Assembly: GCA_963972105.1 (NCBI GenBank)
Contig: CAXAVH010000006.1
Span: 1-42,856, forward strand
Reading direction: 5' to 3'
DNA from: NZQO01 sp002693605
GTDB taxonomy: Bacteria; Bacteroidota; Bacteroidia; Flavobacteriales; Flavobacteriaceae
Length of the DNA stretch: 42,856 bases
Shown: piece by piece, positions 24,601 through 31,731 of the stretch
How positions within the stretch are numbered: position 1 is the first letter of the stretch
Layout of the letters: each line of letters begins with the position of its first letter
Position numbers and translations under genes: made by a program
The notes under the pieces: model-generated
The model's database searches: none
What the model was told of the DNA's origin: nothing
The model's input: the letters and a program-made list of their open reading frames with translations, nothing else

Positions 24601-25501
24601 GGATAATGATAACCAAGGGGTAATTATGAACTTCACCACCCTTGGCGAAGGCCTCTTTAATGGGCAGGCCTCGGTCGTAAATGGGAAGTTTGAGGTTGAA
24701 TTTGTCGTGCCACGAGATATACAGATTCCCGTGGGTAAGGGCCGTGTTAGCCTGTATGCCCGCCGGGACAACGCGCTGGAAGACCAAACCGGGTCCAATC
24801 TCGATCTAAAAGTAGGTGGGCTCAATGAGAATGCGCCCGAAGATAACATTGGGCCTACCATCAGCCTTTTTATGAACGACGAGAGTTTTGTGTCGGGCGG
24901 GGTAACAAACGATTCGCCCATTTTACTTGCCAAGTTGGAAGATGAGAATGGGATTAATACCGCAAGCGGTATTGGGCATGATATTATTGCAATACTCGAT
25001 GGGGATGAAGCGAACCCCTTTGTGCTGAATGATTATTACCAAACCGATATTGACGATTTCACCAAGGGAACGGCAAACTATAAACTGCGCGACCTCGAGG
25101 AAGGGGTGCATACCCTTACGGTGCGCGCCTGGGATGTGTACAACAACTCCTCAACCTCAGAGATACAATTTGTAGTAGCGGGCGATGACCAGCTGAAGAT
25201 TACCCGGGTGCTCAATTACCCCAATCCGTTTGTGAGCTATACCGAGTTTTGGTTTAACCATAACCGACCGTTCGAGCAATTGGATGTACAAGTTCAAGTG
25301 TTTACGGTAACCGGAAAGGTGGTTTGGACCAAGAACCAAATGGTTAATACCGATGGGTTTCTTTCTCGCGATATTGTATGGGACGGTCGCGATGATTTTG
25401 GCGATCGCATCGGAAAAGGAGTGTACGTGTACAAGATTACGGTCAAATCTACGTTAACCAATCAGCAAACTGAAAAATTTGAAAAATTGGTCATCCTTTA
25501 A
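21647..25501 (+). CDS. porU: T9SS C-terminal signal peptidase (sortase) PorU
   Basis: Cell-surface cysteine peptidase that removes the C-terminal sorting domain of T9SS cargo and attaches the product to the surface. It has 1284 residues with a signal peptide (RKIVLFCAVLLLSVVSAWSQ). A long N-terminal region (about 30-500) precedes a gingipain-like C25 domain (about 530-930) with the catalytic dyad His795 in NYFGHGGEDG and Cys829 in TVTCEFTKFD. A C-terminal beta-rich part ends with a FlgD/CTD-like fold: YPNPFVSYTEF, then GDRIGKGVYVYKI. ATG 21647 and 21650 are both possible starts. porV follows 36 nt later but has its own promoter. Confidence 0.95.
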   Translation: MMRKIVLFCAVLLLSVVSAWSQNRNIEIDWDSQKSVTRATGFSSENAPALPRAKGILYLSDTDLDYSERWEDEAMANPASLVISNVSFQPATGADLQQANRDLIPSEVAGSLFSATARGKIYTTLSVAPLVNRNGSIQKITSFSVSYSYLRQSRSGAGIPLSSSVLATGQWFKFKVDRTGVHKIDKRFLEDLGMNVGSINPRNLKLFGNGGKPLPLLNAENTVFDLPETPIQVIGEADGSFDSGDYILFYGTNTKGYDYENDSHLNPYSNDSYYYVTADGAAGKRVQPMVEPSAAPTVTIQQFHDVQFHEVDEESPARVGRRWYGNRFTIENEQSYEFVFPNIASGTPMRVMVRAAAASETSTSMAISVNSTTMNPLNFSPVSGQTYVSPKLLDEEVPAAGETVTVDLTYNNGGNPSSIGYLDYVQVEALRQLTGVGGQLQFRNNDTETLSGIGEYQIANAAQFTQVWDVTNPAFISSKVNEGGASSLTLKAPMGVLRTYVAVNPNDYFVPVQVADARVPNQDIKGTIFKDASGAFQDIDYVIITAPFLLQPALRLANHHKNVSGLRVKVVTTDKIYEEFSSGKQDIGAIRNFVRYVYENASSPSNRIKYLGIFGDTSIDYKNRLPNNNNVVPTFHTLLSTNTISSFMSDDFFGNMDIDEGTIGLENDGRPGPERDIDLLDIAVGRILADNVSLANAMVDKIVNYTSKETYGNWRNNFVLVSDDVDKASDRKLQEDLDALGDTISAKKPFINVKKIHSDAFRQQSSAGGDRYPEVNEAIKDAIDVGAVLFNYFGHGGEDGLANEFIYNQEIARNLQNKNRLPCIVTVTCEFTKFDDPQRITAGELTYMNREGGAISLVTTTRSIGIFLGVEFNKALAEQLFGYGLEVPNTPAEGLRVSKNNISNDLRRVVFYIGDPAMRLAFPRQSVRLTTLNGVPISQATDTLKALSKVRVGGEVVNENGQLLTDYNGVVETKIFDKNVQRQTLDNDNQGVIMNFTTLGEGLFNGQASVVNGKFEVEFVVPRDIQIPVGKGRVSLYARRDNALEDQTGSNLDLKVGGLNENAPEDNIGPTISLFMNDESFVSGGVTNDSPILLAKLEDENGINTASGIGHDIIAILDGDEANPFVLNDYYQTDIDDFTKGTANYKLRDLEEGVHTLTVRAWDVYNNSSTSEIQFVVAGDDQLKITRVLNYPNPFVSYTEFWFNHNRPFEQLDVQVQVFTVTGKVVWTKNQMVNTDGFLSRDIVWDGRDDFGDRIGKGVYVYKITVKSTLTNQQTEKFEKLVIL

Positions 25502-25519
25502 CCAAAACATTTATATTTG
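25487..25519 (+). promoter_or_regulatory. Promoter of porV
   Basis: TATATTTG (25512-25519) with TTG at 25487-25489, spacing 22, partly inside the 3' end of porU. An in-frame TTG at 25517 overlaps the box and therefore cannot be the start. Confidence 0.6.
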
Positions 25520-25537
25520 TTCAAAATTCAAAACCTC

Positions 25538-26704
25538 ATGAAGAAAATACTCATCCCAATTTTAATTGGTCTCTTGTCTTTTAACGCATTTTCCCAAGAT
25601 AATACTGAATTAGGCCCTAGCGATCGGGTTATTACAACGGGTGTTCCGTTTGTGTTGATCGCTGCCGATGCCCGTGCCGCGGGTATGGGTGATATTGGGG
25701 TAGCTACCTCTTCCGATGCCTTCTCGCAACAGTGGAACCCGGCAAAATATGCCTTCGCTATTTCAAAACAGGGCGTGGGTCTTACCTATACACCTTACTT
25801 GAGCCAATTGGTGAACGATATCTTCCTGGGGAACCTTACCTATTACAACCGTTTGAACGAGCGTAGCGCCATTGGCGCAAGCTTGCGCTATTTCAGCTTG
25901 GGCGATATCGAACTACGGCCAGATGCTATTTCTGAGCCATTGCTTCAAAGCCCTAACGAGTTTACCTTCGACGTATCGTATGCCCTGCGCCTAAGTGAGC
26001 GCTTCTCTATGGCAGTTGCGGGACGTTACCTACGCTCTGACCTTCGTATCCAGGCGTCTAACGAAGATGCCTCAGCGGCGAGTTCGTTTGCTGTAGATAT
26101 TGCGGGGTATTACCAGAGTGAGGAAATTCCCTATAACGATTTCGACGGACGCTGGAGAGCCGGTTTCAACGTATCCAACATTGGTCCGAAAATTAAGTAC
26201 GATGAAGTAGGTCAGGAAAACAACCTGCCTACCAACCTTGGTCTTGGGGGTGGTTTCGATTTTATCTTAGACGAATATAACAAGATTGGAGTTTCGGCCG
26301 AAGTGAACAAATTGCTGGTGCCAACGCCTCGCGATTTTGACGGTGACGGCGATATCGATGCAGAGGATGACGAGGAGTACGAGGACATTAGCTTCTTCTC
26401 GGGAATTTTCGAGTCGTTTGGAGATGCTCCCGATGGTTTCAGTGAAGAGCTAAAGGAATTTACCTGGGCGCTGGGTGCCGAATATTGGTACCAAGATGTG
26501 TTCGCGTTACGTACGGGTTATTTTAACGAGAGCGACGACAAGGGTTCCAGAAAGTTTCTTTCATTGGGTGCCGGTTTCCGCTATACCGCTATCAACATCG
26601 ATATTTCATATCTTTTCTCTACATCGAAGGTGCGCAGCCCCTTGGAGGGAACCCTCCGTTTCGGGCTTACGTTTAACTTTGGTGACGAGTACGACGAATA
26701 CTAG
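25538..26704 (+). CDS. porV: T9SS outer membrane shuttle protein PorV
   Basis: Outer membrane beta-barrel that carries T9SS cargo from the translocon to the PorU attachment complex. The 388 residues start with a signal peptide (MKKILIPILIGLLSFNAFSQ). The conserved N-terminal plug-like region reads TGVPFVLIAADARAAGMGD, then SQQWNPAKYAF, as in PorV/LptO and FadL-type barrels. The C-terminal strand is RFGLTFNFGD. An acidic Asp/Glu-rich stretch (266-283) contains DFDGDGDID, similar to calcium-binding repeats. It sits between porU and cdd; cdd begins 5 nt after its stop. Confidence 0.95.
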   Translation: MKKILIPILIGLLSFNAFSQDNTELGPSDRVITTGVPFVLIAADARAAGMGDIGVATSSDAFSQQWNPAKYAFAISKQGVGLTYTPYLSQLVNDIFLGNLTYYNRLNERSAIGASLRYFSLGDIELRPDAISEPLLQSPNEFTFDVSYALRLSERFSMAVAGRYLRSDLRIQASNEDASAASSFAVDIAGYYQSEEIPYNDFDGRWRAGFNVSNIGPKIKYDEVGQENNLPTNLGLGGGFDFILDEYNKIGVSAEVNKLLVPTPRDFDGDGDIDAEDDEEYEDISFFSGIFESFGDAPDGFSEELKEFTWALGAEYWYQDVFALRTGYFNESDDKGSRKFLSLGAGFRYTAINIDISYLFSTSKVRSPLEGTLRFGLTFNFGDEYDEY

Positions 26705-26709
26705 ACCTA

Positions 26710-27195
26710 TTGAAATCACATAAAATTGAAATCGTTCTTGAGGTATTCAATTCTATTTCAGAATTGCCACAGGACATTCAAGAGCTAATGGGTAAGGCGC
26801 AAGAGGCACGGGAACGGGCTTATGCGCCTTACTCGCGTTTTAAGGTAGGTGCGGCACTTGCTATGGCCAACGGCACCGTTGTGACCGGAAATAACCAAGA
26901 GAACGCGGCGTTTCCCTCGGGGCTCTGTGCCGAGCGGGTTGCCATTTTTAGCGCGGGTGCGCAATTTCCCGACCAACCAATAACCGCGATGGCCCTAACG
27001 GCAAGATCGCTCAGTCAGGAACTGCAATCGCCCACGCCACCTTGCGGGGCATGTAGGCAAGCCATCGCCGAGTACGAGTTGAAACAGAAACAGCCCATCG
27101 CCATCTACTTTATGGGCGAGATGGGAAAAATAGCCAAGGCCTCCTCCATAAAAGATTTACTGCCATTGGTTTTCGACAGTAGTTACCTTTCCTGA
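26710..27195 (+). CDS. cdd: Cytidine deaminase
   Basis: Zinc hydrolase that converts cytidine and deoxycytidine to uridine and deoxyuridine in pyrimidine salvage. The 161 residues show the zinc and catalytic motif CAE (Cys73, Glu75) and PCGAC (Cys112, Cys115), the three-cysteine pattern of the homotetrameric class. YAPYSRFKVGAAL is the usual N-terminal signature. The start is TTG at 26710: MKSHKIEIVLEV matches the N-terminus I know from flavobacterial Cdd, and no ATG exists before the core domain. Only 5 nt separate it from porV, so it is expressed from the porV transcript. Confidence 0.95.
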   Translation: MKSHKIEIVLEVFNSISELPQDIQELMGKAQEARERAYAPYSRFKVGAALAMANGTVVTGNNQENAAFPSGLCAERVAIFSAGAQFPDQPITAMALTARSLSQELQSPTPPCGACRQAIAEYELKQKQPIAIYFMGEMGKIAKASSIKDLLPLVFDSSYLS

Positions 27196-27237
27196 AATAT
27201 TTGCCCAACCCCCTTCTTTTTTTAAGGTTTTACGGTT

Positions 27238-27266
27238 TTGTAGAAGGTTAGAAAACACTATTTTTG
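27238..27266 (+). promoter_or_regulatory. Promoter of pdhA-pdhC
   Basis: TTG (27238-27240) and TATTTTTG (27259-27266), spacing 18. The transcript would begin near 27273 and leave a leader of about 37 nt that contains a G/C-rich hairpin. Confidence 0.65.
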
Positions 27267-27282
27267 TTATTCATGAAATACA

Positions 27283-27296
27283 GGCCCCGTGGGGCC
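27283..27296 (+). promoter_or_regulatory. Hairpin in the pdhA leader
   Basis: GGCCC-CGTG-GGGCC forms a 5-bp G/C stem and 4-nt loop ending 13 nt before the pdhA ATG, where it could affect ribosome access. No T tract, so not a terminator. Confidence 0.45.
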
Positions 27297-27309
27297 GTAA
27301 ACCATTCAG

Positions 27310-28308
27310 ATGAAGAAAATTACGAAAGAAACCTACCTTAATTGGTATGAGGAAATGCTCTTTTGGCGCAAGTTTGAAGACAAGCTGGCGCAAGTTTATA
27401 TAAAGCAAAAGGTACGTGGTTTCCTGCACTTATACAATGGCCAAGAGGCCGTTCTGGCAGGATCGCTACACGCGATGGAGCTAGGAAAAGACCGAATGAT
27501 AACCGCCTATAGGAATCACGTCCAGCCCATTGGCATGGGCGTCGATGCCAAGAAGGTAATGGCAGAGCTCTACGGTAAGGGCACCGGAACATCACAGGGC
27601 CTGGGGGGCTCTATGCACATTTTCTCTAAGGAGCATCGCTTTTATGGCGGGCACGGTATCGTGGGAGGGCAAATTCCACTGGGTGCTGGCCTTGCTTTCG
27701 CCGATCAATATTTCGAGCGCGATGCGGTAACCCTTACATTTATGGGTGATGGCGCCACGCGCCAAGGAGCGTTGCACGAAGCCTTTAACCTAGCCATGCT
27801 GTGGAAATTACCCGTCGTATTTTGCGTGGAGAACAATGGCTATGCAATGGGAACCTCGGTTGCCAGGACGGCCAACCATACCGATATTTACAAGCTTGGC
27901 CTGGGTTATGAAATGCCTTGCAAGCCCGTCGATGGAATGAAACCCGAGGTTGTCGCCAAGGAAATGGACGAGGCAATTGCCCGTGCAAGGCGTGGCGACG
28001 GACCAACCTTCTTGGAAATCCGCACCTATCGCTACCGCGGTCACTCCATGAGCGACGCGCAGCATTACCGCACCAAGGAAGAAGTGAAGAAAAAACAGGA
28101 GGAAGACCCAATCTCGTACGTCTTGAACAAGATTTACGAAAAGAAATGGGCCACCGAAGACGAGATAAAGAAAATCGACAAGCGTGTCAAAGACCGGGTT
28201 GCCGAGTGCGAAAAATTTGCCGAGGAATCCGATTACCCTGCTAAGAACGTGATGTACGATACCGTTTACGAACAGGAGGACTATCCATTTTTATCCCATA
28301 AACTATAA
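27310..28308 (+). CDS. pdhA: Pyruvate dehydrogenase E1 component, alpha subunit
   Basis: Thiamine diphosphate-dependent decarboxylation of pyruvate, first reaction of the pyruvate dehydrogenase complex. The 332 residues include HLYNGQEAVLAG, a GLGGSMHIF motif, and the ThDP/Mg motif GDGATRQGALHEAFNLAMLW...NN (GDG to NN spacing as expected). A phosphorylation-loop-like YRGHSMSDAQHYRTKEE is also present. Catalysis needs the beta subunit, which is not next door: the following gene is E2, 3 nt downstream. That split matches what I know of flavobacterial genomes, where pdhB is elsewhere. Confidence 0.96.
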   Translation: MKKITKETYLNWYEEMLFWRKFEDKLAQVYIKQKVRGFLHLYNGQEAVLAGSLHAMELGKDRMITAYRNHVQPIGMGVDAKKVMAELYGKGTGTSQGLGGSMHIFSKEHRFYGGHGIVGGQIPLGAGLAFADQYFERDAVTLTFMGDGATRQGALHEAFNLAMLWKLPVVFCVENNGYAMGTSVARTANHTDIYKLGLGYEMPCKPVDGMKPEVVAKEMDEAIARARRGDGPTFLEIRTYRYRGHSMSDAQHYRTKEEVKKKQEEDPISYVLNKIYEKKWATEDEIKKIDKRVKDRVAECEKFAEESDYPAKNVMYDTVYEQEDYPFLSHKL

Positions 28309-28311
28309 AAT

Positions 28312-30009
28312 ATGGCAGAAGTAATAAATATGCCGCGATTGAGCGATACGATGGAAGAGGGCACAGTTGCCAAGTGGTTGGTGAGCGTGGGCGATAAGGT
28401 GGAAGAGGGCGATATCTTGGCCGAGATCGAGACCGACAAGGCCACGATGGAATTTGAATCCTTTTACGAGGGTACCTTATTGCATATTGGTATTGAAGAG
28501 GGCGAAACTGCCGAAGTCGATAAGCTGCTTGCCATTATTGGCGAGGAAGGCGAAGATATTTCAAGTTTGATAGGCGGAAACGATAAAAAGGAAAATAACA
28601 AGAAGTACGGAACTTCGGAGGACGCTTCCGATGACGATAAAGATTCAGAAGATGACAGGGAGGACGATAGTGCAACCGATTCTACTTCCGAGGAAAACGA
28701 TGGCGACGACAACTTGCCCGATGGGGTCGAGGTAGTTACCATGCCGCGACTGAGCGACACCATGGAAGAGGGCACCGTAGCCACTTGGCTGAAACAGGAA
28801 GGCGATACCGTGGAGGAAGGCGATATCTTGGCCGAGATCGAAACTGACAAAGCCACGATGGAATTCGAATCGTTCTATTCGGGCACATTGTTGAAAATAG
28901 GTATCCAAGAGGGTGAGACCGCCAAGGTAGATGCCCTGTTGGCAATTTTGGGACCCGAAGGTACCGATGTTTCTGGCGTTGTCGAAAGTTTCAAGAAAGG
29001 CGGCACCTCTAAGAAACAGGCAAAGAGCGGTGAGCAAGGTGGTAAATCGTCTAAGGAGGAATCGAAAGAAGGGTCGAAGCCAGCGTCCGGTGAATCCGAA
29101 AGCAGCGATTCAAAATCGAAGGGAACAGCTGGTTCAAAATCGTCCGAAACGGCTTCTAAGGACGGCGCAAGAATATTCGTTTCGCCATTGGCCAAAAAAC
29201 TGGCAGAGGAGAAAGGAATAGACCTAAGCCGCGTACAGGGAAGTGGCGATCACGGCCGCATTGTTAAGAAGGACATCGAGAATTTCCAGCCTGGGGCCGG
29301 TGTACAGGCCTATACCCCTGTAGGTCGTGAAGAGTTCGAGGAAGTGAAGAACTCCCAAATGCGCAAGACTATTGCCAAGCGCTTGGGCGAATCGAAATTT
29401 ACGGCTCCGCACTATTATCTCACGGTGGAATTGGATATGGACCACGCCATTGCGGCGCGGGAAGCGATAAACAGCGACCCCGAGATTAAGATATCGTTTA
29501 ACGATATGGTAATTAAGGCGTGTGCTATGGCATTGCGAAAGCATCCGCAGGTAAATACCCAGTGGCACGGCGATACTACCAAGATTGCAAAGCATATCCA
29601 TATTGGCGTGGCAGTAGCGGTAGATGAGGGGCTATTGGTGCCCGTGCTAAAGTTTGCCGACCAGATGAGCTTTTCTCAGATTGGCGCAAACGTTAAGGAA
29701 CTTGCGGGGAAGGCGCGAAATAAGAAAATAAAGCCCGAGGAAATGGACGGTAGTACGTTTACCGTTTCCAATTTGGGGATGTTCGGTATCAAGGAGTTTA
29801 CCTCTATCATCAATCAGCCAAATTCTGCCATACTTTCGGTGGGCGCCATCGTTCAGAAACCCGTGGTAAAAAGCGGTGCGATAGCCGTTGGCAATACTAT
29901 GGCCGTTACACTTGCCTGCGACCACCGCACGGTAGACGGAGCCACCGGTGCAAAGTTTTTGCAGACCCTGCGGCAGTATATCGAGAATCCCGTTACCATG
30001 TTCGTGTAA
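28312..30009 (+). CDS. pdhC: Pyruvate dehydrogenase E2, dihydrolipoamide acetyltransferase
   Basis: Core of the pyruvate dehydrogenase complex: lipoyl arms take the acetyl group from E1 and pass it to CoA. The 565 residues hold two lipoyl domains (about 1-80 and 139-220) with lipoylated Lys43 and Lys180 in identical ETDKATMEFES motifs, acidic and Ser/Lys-rich linkers (90-135 and 230-285), a peripheral E3-binding domain (about 291-328, FVSPLAKKLAEEKGID), and the catalytic domain (about 345-565) with active-site His538 and Asp542 in DHRTVDG. It is coupled to pdhA by a 3-nt gap and ends in a strong terminator. The two lipoyl domains are also similar at DNA level. Confidence 0.96.
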   Translation: MAEVINMPRLSDTMEEGTVAKWLVSVGDKVEEGDILAEIETDKATMEFESFYEGTLLHIGIEEGETAEVDKLLAIIGEEGEDISSLIGGNDKKENNKKYGTSEDASDDDKDSEDDREDDSATDSTSEENDGDDNLPDGVEVVTMPRLSDTMEEGTVATWLKQEGDTVEEGDILAEIETDKATMEFESFYSGTLLKIGIQEGETAKVDALLAILGPEGTDVSGVVESFKKGGTSKKQAKSGEQGGKSSKEESKEGSKPASGESESSDSKSKGTAGSKSSETASKDGARIFVSPLAKKLAEEKGIDLSRVQGSGDHGRIVKKDIENFQPGAGVQAYTPVGREEFEEVKNSQMRKTIAKRLGESKFTAPHYYLTVELDMDHAIAAREAINSDPEIKISFNDMVIKACAMALRKHPQVNTQWHGDTTKIAKHIHIGVAVAVDEGLLVPVLKFADQMSFSQIGANVKELAGKARNKKIKPEEMDGSTFTVSNLGMFGIKEFTSIINQPNSAILSVGAIVQKPVVKSGAIAVGNTMAVTLACDHRTVDGATGAKFLQTLRQYIENPVTMFV

Positions 30010-30038
30010 GGGTGCATCACTAACCAAAATAGCAATTA

Positions 30039-30067
30039 CCTCACAGCCCGTGCTGTGAGGTTTTTTT
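30039..30067 (+). terminator. Terminator of pdhA-pdhC
   Basis: Perfect 9-bp stem CCTCACAGC (30039-30047)/GCTGTGAGG (30052-30060), CCGT loop, then seven T. Confidence 0.93.
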
Positions 30068-30083
30068 ATACCGAAATTGAATT

Positions 30084-30767
30084 ATGGAAAAGAACATTAT
30101 TATAACCGGAACAAGTAGGGGTATTGGCTTTGAGCTGGCACGTCTTTTTTCGGAAGCGGGGCAGCGCGTATTGGCGCTGTCTAGGAACAGTACGCCCATA
30201 GAAGAGGCGAAGCTGGGCAATTGCCATAGCTTCCCGTTCGATATTACGCGGCAAGACGATATTGACCGGGCCGCTGCGTATGTGGGGGAACACTGGACGC
30301 GAGTAGATGTGCTCATCAACAATTCTGGATATTTGGTAAACAAACCTTTCATCGATTTAAATGAAGACGACTTTAAATATTCATATAACGTAAATGTAAC
30401 CGGGGTGGCAATGCTCACCCAAAAAATGTTGCCGTTTATGGCGAAGGAGTGCCATGTGGTAAACATTAGCAGCATGGGCGGCATACAGGGCAGTTTGAAA
30501 TTTCCCGGCTTGGCTGCCTATAGCAGTAGCAAGGGTGCGGTACTTACCTTGACCGAGCTGTTGGCCGAGGAGTATAAGGAAACCGGCCCTGCCTTTAACG
30601 CACTAGCGCTAGGCGCCGTGCAAACCGAAATGCTGGAGGAGGCCTTTCCAGGATATGAGGCGCCCCTTTCGGCCCGGGAGATGGCGGCCTATATAAAAAA
30701 CTTCGCGCTTACCGGACATCAGTTTTACAACGGAAAAATACTGCAGGTAAGCAGTAGTACACCCTAG
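30084..30767 (+). CDS. Short-chain dehydrogenase/reductase (SDR)
   Basis: NAD(P)-dependent oxidoreductase, 227 residues. The cofactor motif TGTSRGIG is at 8-15, NNSG at 79-82 (a variant of NNAG), and the catalytic Ser/Tyr/Lys are in NISS (Ser129/130), Tyr146 and Lys150 (YSSSK). The protein is shorter than most classical SDRs and lacks part of the C-terminal substrate loop. Arg12 after the Gly motif suggests NADP. Substrate unknown. It is alone, just after the pdh terminator. Confidence 0.9.
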   Translation: MEKNIIITGTSRGIGFELARLFSEAGQRVLALSRNSTPIEEAKLGNCHSFPFDITRQDDIDRAAAYVGEHWTRVDVLINNSGYLVNKPFIDLNEDDFKYSYNVNVTGVAMLTQKMLPFMAKECHVVNISSMGGIQGSLKFPGLAAYSSSKGAVLTLTELLAEEYKETGPAFNALALGAVQTEMLEEAFPGYEAPLSAREMAAYIKNFALTGHQFYNGKILQVSSSTP

Positions 30768-31087
30768 CTATAGCTTGAAATTGATCACTGGCAGTTTCAT
30801 AGGAATACGAAATCTCCCAGCCAGATAGTTCCAGCGTTTTTACATTCACCTAATTTTCAAGAAATGGGTCGTCCATAGACACAAGTAGTAGCATGTGCGA
30901 ACAAAAAACTAAGTAAATAAAATTTTTCTCATATTGAATTTGGAATAATGGTTAATTACATAAAGAAAAAAAAACGATACAAATTACATAGTTTATAAAA
31001 ACTTGACTTTTATTATTCTATGTCGATTCTCTAGATGTGAGGAAATTGAATGGTAAAAAGCCTCCCGAATTGCCTATTTTTACCGTC

Positions 31088-31687
31088 GTGGATTCTATCT
31101 TGTTAAAATATATTCCCCAACCTTCGGTACAACCGGTCTTTGAGCTCATTAAAAACCATAACGTACACTTAAAGATCGTAAACGAACGGGTTACGCGCCA
31201 CGGCGATTACCGAAAACTGCCCACGGGCCAGCACCAAATTACGGTAAACGCCAATTTAAACCCATATCGGTTTTTAATTACATTGGTCCATGAGATAGCC
31301 CATTTGGTGGCGTTCCAGAAATATGGCCATTCCATTAAACCCCACGGCCGGGAATGGAAGCACACTTTTCAGTACCTTATGCTGCCTTTTATAAGGCCCG
31401 AGGTTTTTCCGCATTCGCTGTTACCACTATTGGCGTTGCATTTCAAAAACCCGAAGGCGAGCAGTGATACCGATGCCAGGCTTTCGTTGGCATTAAAGCA
31501 ATACGACCCTCCCAACGATAAAAACTTTATCTTTGAAATTCCACCGGGTGGCCTCTTCCGTCTGTATAACGGAAAGATTTTTAAACGGGGCCCAAGGCGG
31601 GTAAAGCGATATGAATGTATAGAGGTGGCGACGGGCAGAATCTACCTGTTTAACCCAAACGCCGAGGTCGAATTTTTAAATGAATAG
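31088..31687 (+). CDS. SprT-like zinc metalloprotease-fold protein, start uncertain
   Basis: The zinc motif HEIAH (His85, Glu86 and His89 counted from GTG 31037) sits in RFLITLVHEIAHLVAF, followed by KPHGREWKHTFQYLMLPFI with candidate third ligands, as in SprT-like proteins related to the DNA-protein crosslink protease SPRTN; bacterial roles are poorly known. The frame is open from GTG 31037, but flavobacterial relatives I recall begin near LLKYIP. GTG 31088 (giving MDSILLKYIP, 199 residues) or TTG 31100 are therefore likelier starts; there is no ATG. The conserved NVHLKIVNERVTRHGDYRKL follows. manC begins 44 nt downstream. Confidence 0.85.
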   Translation: MDSILLKYIPQPSVQPVFELIKNHNVHLKIVNERVTRHGDYRKLPTGQHQITVNANLNPYRFLITLVHEIAHLVAFQKYGHSIKPHGREWKHTFQYLMLPFIRPEVFPHSLLPLLALHFKNPKASSDTDARLSLALKQYDPPNDKNFIFEIPPGGLFRLYNGKIFKRGPRRVKRYECIEVATGRIYLFNPNAEVEFLNE

Positions 31688-31731
31688 CTAGCATCTCAAA
31701 TGAAGCTAATGCGAAATAAAAAACAATACCT

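Noticed and set aside
30768..31036. Short minus-strand ORF in the SDR-SprT gap reading VNVKTLELSGWEISYSYET
   Set aside because: About 50 codons, starts with GTG directly after a stop and ends inside the SDR gene; no recognisable family. The gap is otherwise A/T-rich with no clear gene, RNA or promoter.
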